This document shows, in pieces, positions 21,485 through 32,640 of a DNA stretch of 64,000 nt. The stretch spans positions 1 through 64,000 of the forward strand of contig JAOTOL010001645.1 in NCBI GenBank assembly GCA_034440575.1, read 5' to 3'. How positions within the stretch are numbered: the stretch's first letter is position 1; the number at the start of each line of letters is the position of its first letter. This DNA is from Imbricaverruca yamaguchii (Eukaryota > Arthropoda > Thecostraca > Neoverrucidae). The notes under the pieces were generated by a model. It ran no database searches. It was not told the DNA's origin and was given only the letters and a program-made list of their open reading frames with translations. The position numbers and the translations under genes are program-made.

Positions 21485-21672
21485 TGGCGGAGGTTGTGCC
21501 CAGGTGTCGAATGCTGGTGAACTCCACCTTTTTCCGGACTTTGTACCTCAGTGTCGAATTATGATGACTCAGTTTCTATTCGATAGTTGTTCGTTCCACA
21601 GTGTCGAATGCTGATGAACACTGCCTGTTTCCGGTAGTTGTTACTTGTGCCCCAGTGTTAAATGCTGAGACT
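21485..21672. repeat. Degenerate ~58-bp tandem repeat, 4 copies
   Basis: CAGTGTCGAATGCTGATGAAC or close variants occur at about 21500, 21550, 21600 and 21653, each followed by a TTTCCGG or TTCTATTCG block and TAGTTGTT. Confidence 0.7.
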
Positions 21673-23315
21673 AGTTAAGGCTTTTTTCGTGACTAATGTT
21701 CTTTCATTTGGGTTTATCTTTGAACAATCCAATCCATCAGGTTCATCTTCTTGTGTTGCAAACGTGTTTAGATGATCTTTTATCCTCAGTCATCTTTATC
21801 ATCTCTCATCATCCTCGTGGCCTGCGGAAGTTGAACTAGATTTTTAGTCGATCGAAACTATGTGGACAGAATCCCACTGCCTTTCACGCCTTCGGCAGAA
21901 AGCCGAAGGCAATTCTTTCCAACATTCCATGCGATCGGTGACCGACTCGATGCAGAATACCCAGGAAAAACACGGAATAGCGAGTCGTGCAGGAGGAAAG
22001 GTATGGATGAGATCGTAAAAGTAACTAGAGTTTCACCAAGAAAGCCAAGACTTCGAACCTTAATTATGTCTGCAATGGTGAAAATGCAAAAAACTACAAC
22101 TTTAATTCCTCGGCTGAAAAAACATGATGATATTGGTTCCTGATCAACTGAAAACTGTGGCCTGCTTTTGTTTCTAACCCGCACAATGACGTCTCGGGTA
22201 TCGCACATTGGATTTTCATTTTAATGTCCGTTGTCAGAATCGACAATGTCACATGTCATGCGTCCAGAAGCATACACCCAAAATTCACGCAGTGCGTGAA
22301 TGAATGTGAAGGCAAGCAGGGCGTCAATGTTTTAGTGATTGCAGTGGTGTGTTCCAGTATCGTCCATCATCTGCAAGAAAAAAAAAAACAGTAAAGAAGG
22401 AAGGACGAAAACAGATATCAGGCAGCATAACCTAGGAATGGCTTGAAAGTGGCAAAAGTAGTACCGTGCCTATTACAATGCTATGCCATAGTATATCAAG
22501 AGTTGCCTGATGGATAATGCATGGACAAACACTTTGGTCTTAATTTGCAAGCTTTATGCACAGCATAGAGCGGGCAATGTAGTGTGATCTTCAGAATACT
22601 ATCATGAAGACATAATTTAGCTTCGATGCAGTAAATCAACGGCTTTTTGCAGACCATTGCGGTCGAAGCTGCAGCTGAACCCAACCTTAAGATTGAACGT
22701 AAAAAGCATTGAAGAAAGCTACACGATATATCCCACCAATCGCCATTTCACGGTACAGCTCCACGAACCATTAATGCAAGCACACATTATATTGAAATTA
22801 TCAATCCCAATGTTATATGTCTACGTTCAATCATAAATGATTGGAAAATATAGGCACCAGGTAACCTTTGCGCCCATTATTTTTTCTGTTCGGTGCATTT
22901 TTAACTTATACTGGCCCCAACTAAAAGCATCACGAAACTCTGTGACCATTTTAATGCATCTCGCATTCAGTCTCTTCCGTGTTTGAATAACAAGTGGTGT
23001 GGGATAGCATACCTGAACCCAGATATTTATATACTGATTGCATGTTGATATAATGCAATTTCTAGCATCTTTTATGTAAGTCATTGAATGTTTCATTTAT
23101 ATTTGAGGATGCCAAGGTAATCATGACTTTGAATACAATGCGTGTGAACAATGAACAACAATTTTTGCACAGTTAACAACATTCGACAGAGACGTTAAGT
23201 AATTATTAGCAGCACAGCTAAGACCCTGTGGAAAGATTCAGATGTTCCAGAAGGTAGATTTCCATGAGACCTGATTTTGTTTATATGAAAACGTCCGATG
23301 TCCGATATGGGGCCA
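21673..23315. other. No recognisable feature
   Basis: Unique AT-rich sequence with short unrelated open frames. No coding exon or mobile element could be supported. Confidence 0.4.
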
Positions 23316-23637
23316 ACGGAAAAAGGAAGAAGACAAAAGGAGCGAAAAAAAAAGCAAAGATAAAGCAAACAAAAGAAGAAAAAGAAAAAGAAAAAAAAAA
23401 AGAAAAAAAAAAAAAAGAAAAAAAAAAAAAAAAGAGGAAAAAAAAAAAAAAAGAAAAACAAAAAAGGACAAGGGAAAAACAAAAAAGACAAACTAAAAAA
23501 AAAGCAAAAAGAAGCGAAAAAGAAGAAAAGGAAAGACCGAAACGAACAAGCAAAAAAGAAACAAAAACAAGGAAAACAAAAGCTAAAAAAGAAAAGAAGA
23601 AGAGAAAAAGAAAAAGAAGGAAAAAAAAAAAAAAAAT
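23316..23637. repeat. 320-bp A-rich polypurine tract
   Basis: Almost pure purine on the plus strand: runs of A with interspersed G, C rare, T nearly absent. It would read as Lys/Glu/Arg on plus and Phe/Ser/Leu on minus in any frame. These frames should not be annotated as proteins. Confidence 0.95.
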
Positions 23638-23817
23638 GCGCTACATGTGAGGCACTTCGGCAAACGAAATTCAAGGATAATCAACAAAGCCGGTAGCCAC
23701 AAATATTGTGTCTGGTTGCGTATGGCTGACATCCCTTTAACCAACATAGCCTGACCGCTAGTAGCTATCCTATGAATATTGGTCCTTCAAGGTGCATGAT
23801 TGCAAATAACATGTGCA

Positions 23818-23838
23818 CAATATATATATATATATATG
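23818..23838. repeat. (TA)n microsatellite
   Basis: Short TA dinucleotide run of about ten repeats. Confidence 0.9.
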
Positions 23839-24390
23839 CATGAGTGGGTCAAAACAACACGATGCACTAGATATGACAGTGATAGTCAGCCTGCCACATT
23901 GCAATCTTGCATACTCACGTCATACAAATGTTGGTAGATCATGCTATTAGGCTTTTCTTATGTTAGGAAAGGCATCGTTTCTTTAAAAAATCGCATCTGA
24001 ATAATTTGAGGTGCATAGCTGTTTAGCTGTAGGTAGATAGCTGTTTACTGCAGGCATACTTCTCTAAGTTGTAATATCTTATAATAGGGTGAACACTCTA
24101 AGCTCGGGTTTGAAAACAAACATATCAAGGAATGGAAATGTTCGACAAAATATTTATGATCATTGATTGCTCCATGCAATTCTCATAGCATACCAACACC
24201 AGCTGGGTACGGCTTAGCTACGTTAATTTGATTGCATCAAAAGTTTCAGGGGTGTAACAGCATGAGTGCTATCGAGGACACTGACACACTAGAGGGACTC
24301 ACTAGATGGACTCACCTCCCTCTCTAAAAGACTTGTCATTTATAATAGTTTGGCGGGCCAGGTTATTTTGGTTGCTGGTGCATTGTTCAT

Positions 24391-24568
24391 TTGTTTATTG
24401 GGTGGTTCACGGCACATTTTATGCACATTCACGGCTAATGGCGCCGCCCACACTGTTTCGCCGGTGGGCTGCGGGATTGGGTAATGTCCTGAGTAGCGCT
24501 AGTGTCGAACCCGGGACCTTTGGTACCCATAGCCCGACACCTTAACCACTCGGCCATCCCCGCCCCCG
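24391..24568 (-). mobile_element. tRNA-derived SINE with target-site duplications
   Basis: On the minus strand the 5' end reads GGGGATGGCCGAGTGGTTAA, with an A box (TGGCCGAGTGG, 24546-24556) and a B box (GGTTCGACACT, 24501-24511) about 35 bp further on, as in Leu/Ser-type tRNAs. A tRNA-unrelated body follows, ending in an A-rich AATAAACAAA. Imperfect direct repeats GGTGCATTGTTCA (from 24378) and GGTACATTGTTCA (from 24568) flank it as a target-site duplication. SINEs are Pol III transcribed and mobilised by a partner LINE. The B box departs from the usual GGTTCGANTCC, so this copy may be inactive. Confidence 0.8.
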
Positions 24569-24601
24569 GTACATTGTTCAATTCAATTTCTCGCTCTGCA
24601 G

Positions 24602-24770
24602 CAACAGTGGTCATCCAGGATGATCTGACATCGAACGTCGCAACATTAGTCGAACGGATTCATTTTCGGATCATTTTCAATAATTTCGAAAGCACTGGAG
24701 GGCAGCTGCCGGATGCTGAGGCCGAGAAATTGACACTGGCCCTTAACCGACTCTGTTCAAACATTAAGAT
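24602..24770 (+). CDS. Possible internal exon of an unrecognised gene
   Basis: A good 3' splice-site context (pyrimidine-rich TTTCTCGCTCTGCAG, ending at 24601) precedes an open stretch encoding TVVIQDDLTSNVATLVERIH and later TGGQLPDAEAEKLTLALNRL. The composition looks like ordinary soluble protein, unlike the repeat-derived frames elsewhere. A possible donor follows (GAT/GTGCGT at 24771), although its last exon base is not G. I recognise no family, see no partner exon, and the reading starts just after the SINE insertion. It may be a chance frame or a fossil exon. Confidence 0.25.
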
Positions 24771-25189
24771 GTGCGTCGGGATGTGCGGAGTGGCAAGGAT
24801 GTGTGGAGTTATCAGCTACTAAATACGTTGTGAAGTCTGCCCATATACAGTATATTTTCCAGGAGAATGTCTTAAACCAGCGGTAACCGCCAAAATATGA
24901 ACTTTGTCGGATACCTATCTAAGCTAACTCAACATCAGTCGTTGAGGCTTTTCGCGAGGGAAGTTGCCGGTAGATTCAAGCATTTTGTTTGGGCTAATGC
25001 AAATAAGGACCAGAAAATGAGTGACTTACCAGCATCTGCCGCTTCCTACACACAGGTCATGCCAGAGTGCTATCAGCCATGCGGTTATGAAGGCATTCAG
25101 AAGGGCGTGGTGGTGATGGATTTAGGGCGCGCCGACTGCTGCAGACATTTTGTCTCCAAACCATCTTCCCGAAGGGCATCTTCGGCCAC

Positions 25190-25630
25190 GAGTGTCGCAG
25201 CTAGGGTGGCAGGATTTACGAGCTGTGCAGGGGCGGCTGCAGGAGGGCAGGAGCGGCTGCAGGAGTGCAGGGGCGGCGGGGCCACGTCGCGGCCGCGTCG
25301 GTCCAGTCCGGAGCGGACGTAACGAGCGGTTGGCGGCACGGCCGCGTCGCCGTCGTCTCCGCCCCGTCCCACCTGTCAATCTGCGCTCCCAGGCGTGGGA
25401 AACTGTCTCTCATTACGTTATTATTATCTCATGGCCGTAATTATAGGTAGCCGGCGCTGTTACTGTGGATGAGAAAAATCCACGCGCTGGCGGCCGGTGG
25501 ACCGCCGCGGTCGCCGCTCGCCGCCGGCGCAGAAATGGCGCGCTGGCGCTGCGCAGAAATGGCGCACTGGAAGTGCCGTGGCGTGAGATCGGTGTGCGTG
25601 TGGCGGGCTGCCGTCGCCTCTGGCAGGTCA
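25190..25630. promoter_or_regulatory. CpG-rich island with short GGCGGCTGCAGGAG repeats
   Basis: CpG-dense sequence. At 25230-25275 three copies of GGGCGGC(TGCAGGAG) lie in tandem. At 25525-25570 the word GCGCAGAAATGGCGC occurs twice. It abuts the 37-bp array on its right. The promoter role is inferred from composition. Confidence 0.45.
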
Positions 25631-25639
25631 AGTTCCTGC

Positions 25640-25950
25640 CTTCTGCTGATCAAGCGGGTGGCGGGTCACGTTCCACCTTCTGCTGAGCAGGCGGGTGGCG
25701 TGTCACGTCCCACCTTCTGCTGAGCAGGCGGGTGGCGTGTCACGTCCCACCTTCTGCTGAGCAGGCGGGTGGCGTGTCACGTCCCACCTTCTGCTGAGCA
25801 GGCGGGTGGCGTGTCACGTCCCACCTTCTGCTGAGCAGGCGGGTGGCGTGTCACGTCCCACCTTCTGCTGATCAAGCGGGTGGCGGGTCACGTCCCACCT
25901 TCTGCTGAGCAGGCGGGTGGCGGGTCACGTCCCACCTTTTGCTGAGCATG
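25640..25950. repeat. 37-bp minisatellite, 8 copies
   Basis: TGCTGA(G/T)CA(G/A) starts units at 25644, 25681, 25718, 25755, 25792, 25829, 25866, 25903 and (partial) 25940, exactly 37 bp apart. The inner copies are identical; outer copies carry the GATCAAGC and GCGGGTCACG variants. This is the pattern of recent expansion from the middle. Confidence 0.97.
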
Positions 25951-25984
25951 AAGACGCTGGACATGCATCAGAGGCTCTGAACAG

Positions 25985-26240
25985 TTGCCTGGCAACTGTT
26001 TGAGGCGCCGACATCTGTCGGTCTCCTGACATCTGTCGGGGGCGCCGAACAGTGACATCTATCGGGGGCACCGAACAGTCTCCTGACATATGTCGGGCCG
26101 TCGAACAGTGACATCTATCGGGGGCACCTAACAGTGGCATCTATCGGGGGCACCGAACAGTCTCCTGACATACGAGTGTGTCGGGGCGCCGAACAGTGAC
26201 ATCTATCGGGGGCGCCGAAAAGTCGCCTGATATCTGTCAG
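25985..26240. repeat. Degenerate ~27-bp repeat with a palindromic start
   Basis: Units of the form AACAGTGACATCTATCGGGG alternate with AACAGTCTCCTGACAT(A/C) versions, about 26-28 bp each, giving a dimer of about 56 bp. A perfect foldback with arms AACAGTTGCC and GGCAACTGTT lies at the left edge (25980-26000). Confidence 0.8.
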
Positions 26241-26589
26241 AGGAACTGAACATCGATCTTATTTATTTATTTATTTCACAATACATTCCCTCCACGTGCA
26301 GTGGCTATTATGGACAGTCTGGGATCTTGACTTGCTGTGCGCAGGAGCGCCATCATGACCAAACGTACGAGGACGTAGGTGTGTCAACAGCTTAGGTGCA
26401 TTTTTAAATCAAAAGCAATATGAAATTGTTAAATCTGTGAATCACATGCTTGAAGTTGCTGATATTTTATCGCATCCCCCGTGTCGTGACTACCTTGATA
26501 TCAGTCGGACAGTCACGGCTGCCCGTGAATGCCATACGTCAGTCAGTCAGTCAGCTGTTCACGAGTGACGTCAGACCGACCGTCACAGA

Positions 26590-26935
26590 TGACGACACTG
26601 ACGGAACGGCATCCAGGCTGACGGGCAGCCCGGCGCGCCGCGCGCGCAATTTGTCTCCGCCAGTTGTGCGGCGCCGAACATCAATATTGTACACTCGGCT
26701 GGTGGCGATAATGGCGCGCCTGTCGCGCTGGAATCGTTTTTATCCGGCGAATCGGAGCGGCGCCCTGTGGCGGCGTCGCTGCCGGCCGGCTTCCGGCCTT
26801 CACGTCGAAACGCACCCGAAATCGTTAAATAATTGTGCCGCCGGAGGCATTAGCCTGGTGACTCGCCCCGTCGGTGGCCGGTGCCGGCCCGCGGCGTGGG
26901 GCGCCGCCTGGTGTCGATAGCGCCAGCAAAAAAAC
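26590..26935. promoter_or_regulatory. CpG-rich island
   Basis: CpG-dense stretch (GGCGCGCCGCGCGCGCAATT, GGCGGCGTCGCTGCCGGCC) with short AT-rich interruptions. Long frames over it lack recognisable domains. Possible promoter, inferred only. Confidence 0.45.
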
Positions 26936-28435
26936 ACGACAGAAAAACCTGCTGCGAAGGTTTTGAAGGGTAAAAACCGACGAAGCTCGTGCATGGCGAC
27001 TCTTCAATTTGTTGTCGTTAGTGGTTGGGCGTGACATTTGGAAGAACATCAGCTACTTCGCTCTTTGCATTATTATTTATATTTATTGTATTATTATCAT
27101 TTGTATTGTAACAGTCGCGACTCAGCATCTCACCCCTTATGCAGATATTAGTGAAAGTCGTGCAAAAGCTGCCCGTGTTGTCACTCACCAGAACAGTGTT
27201 CGTTCACGGAAGGATGTAGAGCAACGGTATTGCGTGGGCTTGTGATGGTTAGAAAGGTAATTGCAATAATCTGCGATAAAAAAAATGTTGGGGTGATGGT
27301 GGCGTTAAAATTCGGAAACATCGAGAGTCGATTTAGGCGAACATTAGAGTGGCTCTAGCTCCACAGAAAGACAGAGGAAACTTTGAAGGGATAGGAATCT
27401 GGGAAGATATGTCCATGCTTGCTCGCAGTAACCTGCTACTATCGTGAGAAGACTTTCATGGGAATTGGACATCCCTTACAAAATCACCACTAATGGATTG
27501 GTGTTGCTGGTGCATATTACGTTTTAATGGGTGTAACGATGTATATGATCCCATACTATAATGCTACGCAAAGCTTTATTTTGGGAACAAGTGACAACAT
27601 AAACGGAAATAACATGGGTCATAAATTAAAGCGTTTAAAACCAAGCTCAAGACGGGCTTCACATGGAGCCTACCTCATTAGGGTACGAAACAGGCACACC
27701 CACAACTGTCGTCGGCTCGTAATTCGGGGCGGACGGTATGATTTCAGCCAACAACTTAGCGTGCGGTCACTTCCCTGACACTTACACATCATCAAGCCGC
27801 TCCCGCTGTCGACCTCATCCGGTCGGTTGGCAACTGATCCACCTCACTCGAGCTAAAGACGGGCGTGTATGATGAGTGGAATTCCACTTTGTTTGCCAGA
27901 ACATGAGAGCCCATGTCCATCACGCTGGCGACTGGTCTATCCAGACGACATGGGTCATCCTTTGCTGCTGGGAGTGGCGCAGGAGACATCTACCTGCATC
28001 GCCCTCAGGCCCTACTGTATTTGTTTGTGGACGCTCATCCATGTTCCATGTTTCATCCATGTTTCATGTATACGTGTCAGGATTTGGTCAAAGGTCTTCA
28101 TATTGGACAATGTGTAACAATACAATATGGTATTCGTAAAGCATTTGTCGGAGCTATGCCGCAGGAGGAATTAATGTTTTGAAATATCTAGGCAAGTTGA
28201 GTATGTTATGGTAAGACACGGCAGAAAGATGCAATCCTCGCCACCCTTGTGCGAGGAATATCGCTTCCATAACATACGCACGTTCGAGTTAAGAACTATG
28301 CTGCAAAGTTGTGAACCAGGATAGCGAATACTATATTTCACACGAATAGCACACTTGCATATATGGAAGAACGACTGGTGCCGCGAAGTAGCAAGAAGCA
28401 ATACAAGCGAAACGTTTATGGGGTGTTGCAGATTA
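26936..28435. other. No recognisable feature
   Basis: AT-rich unique sequence. Short open frames have no known motif and no convincing splice context. Confidence 0.4.
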
Positions 28436-28439
28436 CGGC

Positions 28440-28526
28440 GGAATTTGAAGATTCCGGTGACATTTGAAGATGACGATGAGCTTTGAAGATTACGCTGTGA
28501 TTTGAAGATGACGGTGACACTTAAAA
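28440..28526. repeat. ~21-bp tandem repeat, 4 copies
   Basis: TTTGAAGATGACG(G/A)TGA-type units repeat four times with small changes, including TTTGAAGATTACGCTGTGA. Confidence 0.85.
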
Positions 28527-28974
28527 AAAAATTACCGTGGGATTTTCACCAACTGCCAACACGACGTTGATCTTCCATTTTCATTATTTACATGACCTGA
28601 ATTCAAGCAGTGCATAATATTACTAATTGATTGCCAATGAGGTAGAAGTAATCAACATGAGTGATTATCGACAAACCTCGGAAAGGAACTCGCACATACC
28701 TACAAATAAGTATTTAACGATCGGTTCTTTCCGTACCCCAGGCGACAGCCGCTGAATCTGTGGCGATGCATTACTCTCCCATCACACCGTGCATGACGCT
28801 GCATTGCAGGGTTCACTACCCTTTACACTGTTATTTGCGGAGTTCGTGAATTATGTTGTATTTTAATGAATTGCGTGACAGAGGGGAAAACGAATATCGC
28901 GCGCCGACACCAGCGGAAGCGTCGGTTACATGCTGTGCCTGCACTGCATGACCATGACTACCCTGAAATGATCA

Positions 28975-29203
28975 ACTACAGTGGCATCACCGCTGAAACT
29001 GATCATCAACTACAGTAGCACTACGGACCGCCGCTGAAACTGATCATCAACTACAGTGGCACTACGGATCGCCGCTGAAACTGCCTATCAACCACAGTGG
29101 CAATACGGATCGCCGCTGAAACTGATCATCAACTCCAGTGGCAATTCGGATCGCCGCTGAAACTGATCATCAACTCCAGTGGCAGTGTGTATCGCCGGTG
29201 GTT
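28975..29203. repeat. 41-bp minisatellite, 5 copies
   Basis: TGATCATCAACT falls at 29000, 29041, (variant 29082), 29123 and 29164, exactly 41 bp apart. The other half of the unit is CGGATCGCCGCTGAAAC. Confidence 0.93.
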
Positions 29204-30135
29204 TTCACACAGCACTACGATACAGCGACTCTGTCCAGCCAACTCCGAGAATGCGTCTGTCTTTGTGTTTGGGGGCGGGGCGAAGGAATGCTGTACATTG
29301 CACATTTCACATTGTGTCGGTCTACGACATCAGCTGACTATGGGAACATTTCATCAGCCGGATGGGCGCAATTATGGTGCCCCTCGAAATGAGTAACATG
29401 GAAAGGAATGGGGGTTCGGTAGGCGGTGGGACGTGAGAAGGATGCATAGGTTTGAAATTAAGAGTGGGTAAGGCACGGACACTTCAAGATGCACTTAGTC
29501 CGACTGACATTTTAACGTTTGAATCGATTCGTAGAACGTGACTACCAAAATTGTCAGGCAACGTATGTTCTTGATATATTGGCATACTTCAGCGTATGTT
29601 CTTGATCTACATATGTGTATGCTTCAACGTTTGTTCTTTATGTATTTGTATATTAGAGGTGGCAAGTGCCCAACACAGTTGGGGCCGAAGTCCGGAACCA
29701 GCCAGTCTGAGGTGACGTAAGCCCGGTTGGGGACCGGTCAAAACGCACTGAAACCTTGTCAAAAGACCGGTTTCATAATACACGTTTTTGCACATTAAAT
29801 ATCACCGTTAGTTATTTTCCGTTCAATTCAGGCAATGTCTGTAGATGAGTCACATCATCTTTGCAGATCATATTTCCTTCCTGATGACGAATTGATGACG
29901 CCTTTTATCTATTCGTCATCAATATCCTTCCATGATGACGCCTGTTATCTGAAGTACTTTTTACATTGGAAGGCGAGAATAGCACCATAGTGAATACAAA
30001 ACAATGCTTTAAAATACTTGCAAATACCCAATATTACGTACGTAGTTCGGATATGCTTGTATTTCCTGGTCAGTCATTGTTGTGGATATACTAAAAGCTA
30101 ACTTGATCTTCTAGATCCAGGGACGACTCAATGTT
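29204..30135. other. No recognisable feature
   Basis: Unique sequence; only short unrelated open frames. The word TATGTTCTTGAT recurs near 29564 and 29593 with nearby GCATACTTCA, a minor local duplication. Confidence 0.4.
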
Positions 30136-30139
30136 AGAA

Positions 30140-30186
30140 AAAATGTAAGTATTTATTGCGACGTTTCGGCCATAGGCCATTGCCCA
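30140..30186 (-). mobile_element. Penelope-like element remnant (half of a hammerhead-type motif)
   Basis: On the minus strand the sequence contains GGCCTATGGCC followed directly by GAAACGTCGC and AATAAATAC. Penelope-like elements carry hammerhead ribozymes in their terminal repeats, in which a short stem-loop is followed by GAAAC. Here the stem GGCC-TAT-GGCC and the GAAAC half are intact, but the CUGAUGA half is not present at the expected place (GGGCAAT instead). I call it a degraded remnant. It runs straight into a CR1 fragment. Confidence 0.45.
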
Positions 30187-30187
30187 T

Positions 30188-30565
30188 ACCTCACACTTAG
30201 CATAGTTGAAAGACATCTGCCATTGATCAGCACACTTTTTTCGGTCCTCCAAGTCTAGTTGAATATTACTAGATTGATCACTACTGTTAGCCACTCCTGC
30301 CAGCTTGATGCCAGCATGAACAAATTTGAACACTATTCCTCAGGCCTTCTTCAATGCAATCCACAAAGATGATAAAGAGAAGTGGCCATAGAACAGAGTC
30401 CTGTGGTACTCAACCATTCAGAACATCCTTCAAGTCGGATTTACATCCATCTAACACTACCCCTTGCTTCCTTCCCCTCAACCATGCTTCAGTCCAACCT
30501 ATAGCTTTTCCAACAATCCCATGTTGCTGTAGTTGATGAATGAGCCTTCCATGTGGAACTTAATA
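30188..30565 (-). mobile_element. Divergent CR1 fragment (reverse transcriptase part)
   Basis: Matches the region of the complete CR1 elements around 8151-8525, with many substitutions and indels. On the minus strand the readable words include SSNIQLDLED and CADQWQMSFNYAKCEV. The catalytic FADD motif is destroyed (it reads FVHAG). Truncated at both ends and clearly dead. Confidence 0.85.
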
Positions 30566-32160
30566 GAAGCCTCGTTTACCTAACGCATCAAGTAAGTAAC
30601 CAGTAATGATTGCAATGCACAACGAAAAACTCAAAAAAGCACTTATGGGTTATAATAATACTGTAATACTTATGGGTTGTGCACTGTACACTACATACTA
30701 TTAAGTTTAAAGGCTGATGAATGTTGAATTTCGAATCGTGAATCTACTAGAAGAATACAAAATGATTGGATGTGGCGTGAAATGCGATAGGTACAGTCAG
30801 ATTATTAAAAGATGAAGAATGAAGCCTTCGTTGTGATCACAGCTTCACCGTTTTCTCAGCATTAGGAAATATTGTAGGTCTTAAGACATACGAGTTAATG
30901 ATGCTATATTTTGGAATTTTGTTCTGAACCATGAAAGACTACCAATTCAGAAATAATTACCTGCTAAGAGAAGACTTCATTATATTGCTTGCATTGTGAT
31001 GGAGCACACTTTGAAGAAGGTAATTGAAATTGCTTATACTGTAATGCAGACAAAAAATGCAGGTTCATTTTGCTGAGGCTATGCATTACAATAATAGCTT
31101 TTTGTCATGAATTATACATTTTAACTTGGCTCCAACAATAATCTGTTGTTCGATATCTGGTGAAGCCGAATGAAGCACTTCCTAGCAACTATTGCAGTTG
31201 CAAGTCATTCTCTTGAACACTGGATATCATGGATATGTTTGAGCTAATAACTAATGCCATTGATCAACTTTCAACAACAGCTTTCAACAACTTGTATTCC
31301 AAATATCTTGGAATTATTCGAGTATTTAGCATCAGATTGTTGAATTCATGTTACAGAATTGCCGGATGGAATGTAAAAATTGGTCTCACAAGCTGCATAC
31401 TAATGAACCGACAGACCGTTTGAAATCCCGGCATATATTCCAAAGACCGGTCGAGAAGCTCGTCGGTCTTGACCGGCCACTCTGTCGTTACATTTGTCAC
31501 CTCCAGTGTATGCTTCAGCGCATGTATCTTGATGCACGTGAGTATTTCAGCGTACATTCTTGATGGATGTGCATACTTCAGCGAGCACATGTCATTAGAG
31601 CCACTGTACGGTGAAATACACAGGGTGTGGCGCCAATTAATGTCAAACGTGCCTGCTAGCCCATCAATTTCACACATCATCTCCACTGATGTTACCTGCC
31701 GACCTACCTACCTGTTACCTGTTGGCGTCGGCTCCACGGCCACAACATTCGACAACACCCACCGGAGGGATGAACGGCTTATTCGAATTTATGGTTTGAG
31801 CGCGGGTTATTTATTGTGGGCGCTACGTGGCCCAAGGCGATGACGATGTATCCAAAACAACACCACTGTGGCAAATGTTCTGCTGAAGACTATGCTATGT
31901 AGTGTATGCCCATGGGCCTAATTGGTGAGTTAAATTTATTGGTGTGTGTATGCTGGCCACAGGTGCAGCATAAGTGTTGTGCCTGTAACCATATGTGCCA
32001 TAAACTTGCAACAAGTGACCAATCCATCTGAGGGTATAGAGGAGCGTACGTGAGCAGCTTTTGCACTGGCGGCCTAAAACCATAATATATCCTGCATCCA
32101 TTTCCGCCCCCTTTTGCGACAATCTGGATCGGATTTCTGTCAGACCTTAGAACGGCTTCT
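30566..32160. other. No recognisable feature
   Basis: AT-rich unique sequence. Open frames up to about 124 codons show no known domain. Confidence 0.4.
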
Positions 32161-32164
32161 GTGC

Positions 32165-32407
32165 AGTGCGACGTCCGCCATCTTTTAGATTTCGGAGCGG
32201 AAGCCGTGCAGCAGGCCGGCCGCCATCTTTTTTATCTTATAGGGGCTACCGTGCAGTGAGGCGTCCGCCATCTTTTCAGCGCGTGGCCGCTGGCGCTCCA
32301 ACGGCCCGAGCGCAGCAGAGCAGCGGCAGCGGCACAAATTTACGGCGCATTTCTCCACTAACTCCGGTATAAATCAGCTGCACCGCAGATACCCCCGACC
32401 GGAGACC
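32165..32407 (+). promoter_or_regulatory. Promoter candidate: three YY1-like motifs and a TATA box
   Basis: CCGCCATCTTTT occurs at 32175, 32220 and 32265, exactly 45 bp apart, with the units sharing GTGCAG and CGG(A/G) words. GCCATCTT is the core of the YY1 site often found at animal transcription starts. A TATA-like TATAAAT lies at 32368-32374 and CpG density is high to about 32520. Spacing and motifs are seen directly; promoter activity is inferred. Confidence 0.5.
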
Positions 32408-32515
32408 ATGAACGCAGCCAGCATGGCGGCGCCCGTCGCGCCGACAGAGCCGCCGCGCGCCTCCAGACCCAGGCGAGTCCGGCGGCGCCTCTGCCGAGTT
32501 GGCAGATGCAGCTGA
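32408..32515 (+). CDS. Short ORF (35 codons) after the promoter candidate
   Basis: An ATG in a good context (GAGACCATGA) opens a frame encoding MNAASMAAPVAPTEPPRASR and then an Arg-rich tail (PRRVRRRLCRVGRCS), stopping at TGA 32513-32515. It begins about 34 bp after the TATA box, so the transcript start would fall just upstream. Possible donor sites inside or just after it are CAG/GCGAGT (32472, GC type) and AAG/GTGGTG (32517). It could be a first exon, an upstream ORF or chance; no family recognised. Confidence 0.3.
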   Translation: MNAASMAAPVAPTEPPRASRPRRVRRRLCRVGRCS

Positions 32516-32603
32516 AGGTGGTGCGACTTGATCGACGACTTCCTTGTCAAGGCCACCAATGACATGGAGATAGTGCATGCTATTGACTTCAGTGTTGTGC
32601 TAA

Positions 32604-32640
<37 letters not shown>
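32604..32640. repeat. (TG)n microsatellite
   Basis: About 17 GT dinucleotides. The His-Thr and Cys-Val frames are repeat artefacts. Confidence 0.97.

Noticed and set aside
20445..21527. 360-codon minus-strand frame (His/Ser-rich then Gly-Ser repeats)
   Set aside because: It spans two unrelated tandem arrays that happen to stay open; the composition is purely repeat-derived.
23195..23674. Lys/Glu-rich or Phe-rich membrane-like proteins
   Set aside because: Translation of a polypurine/polypyrimidine tract.
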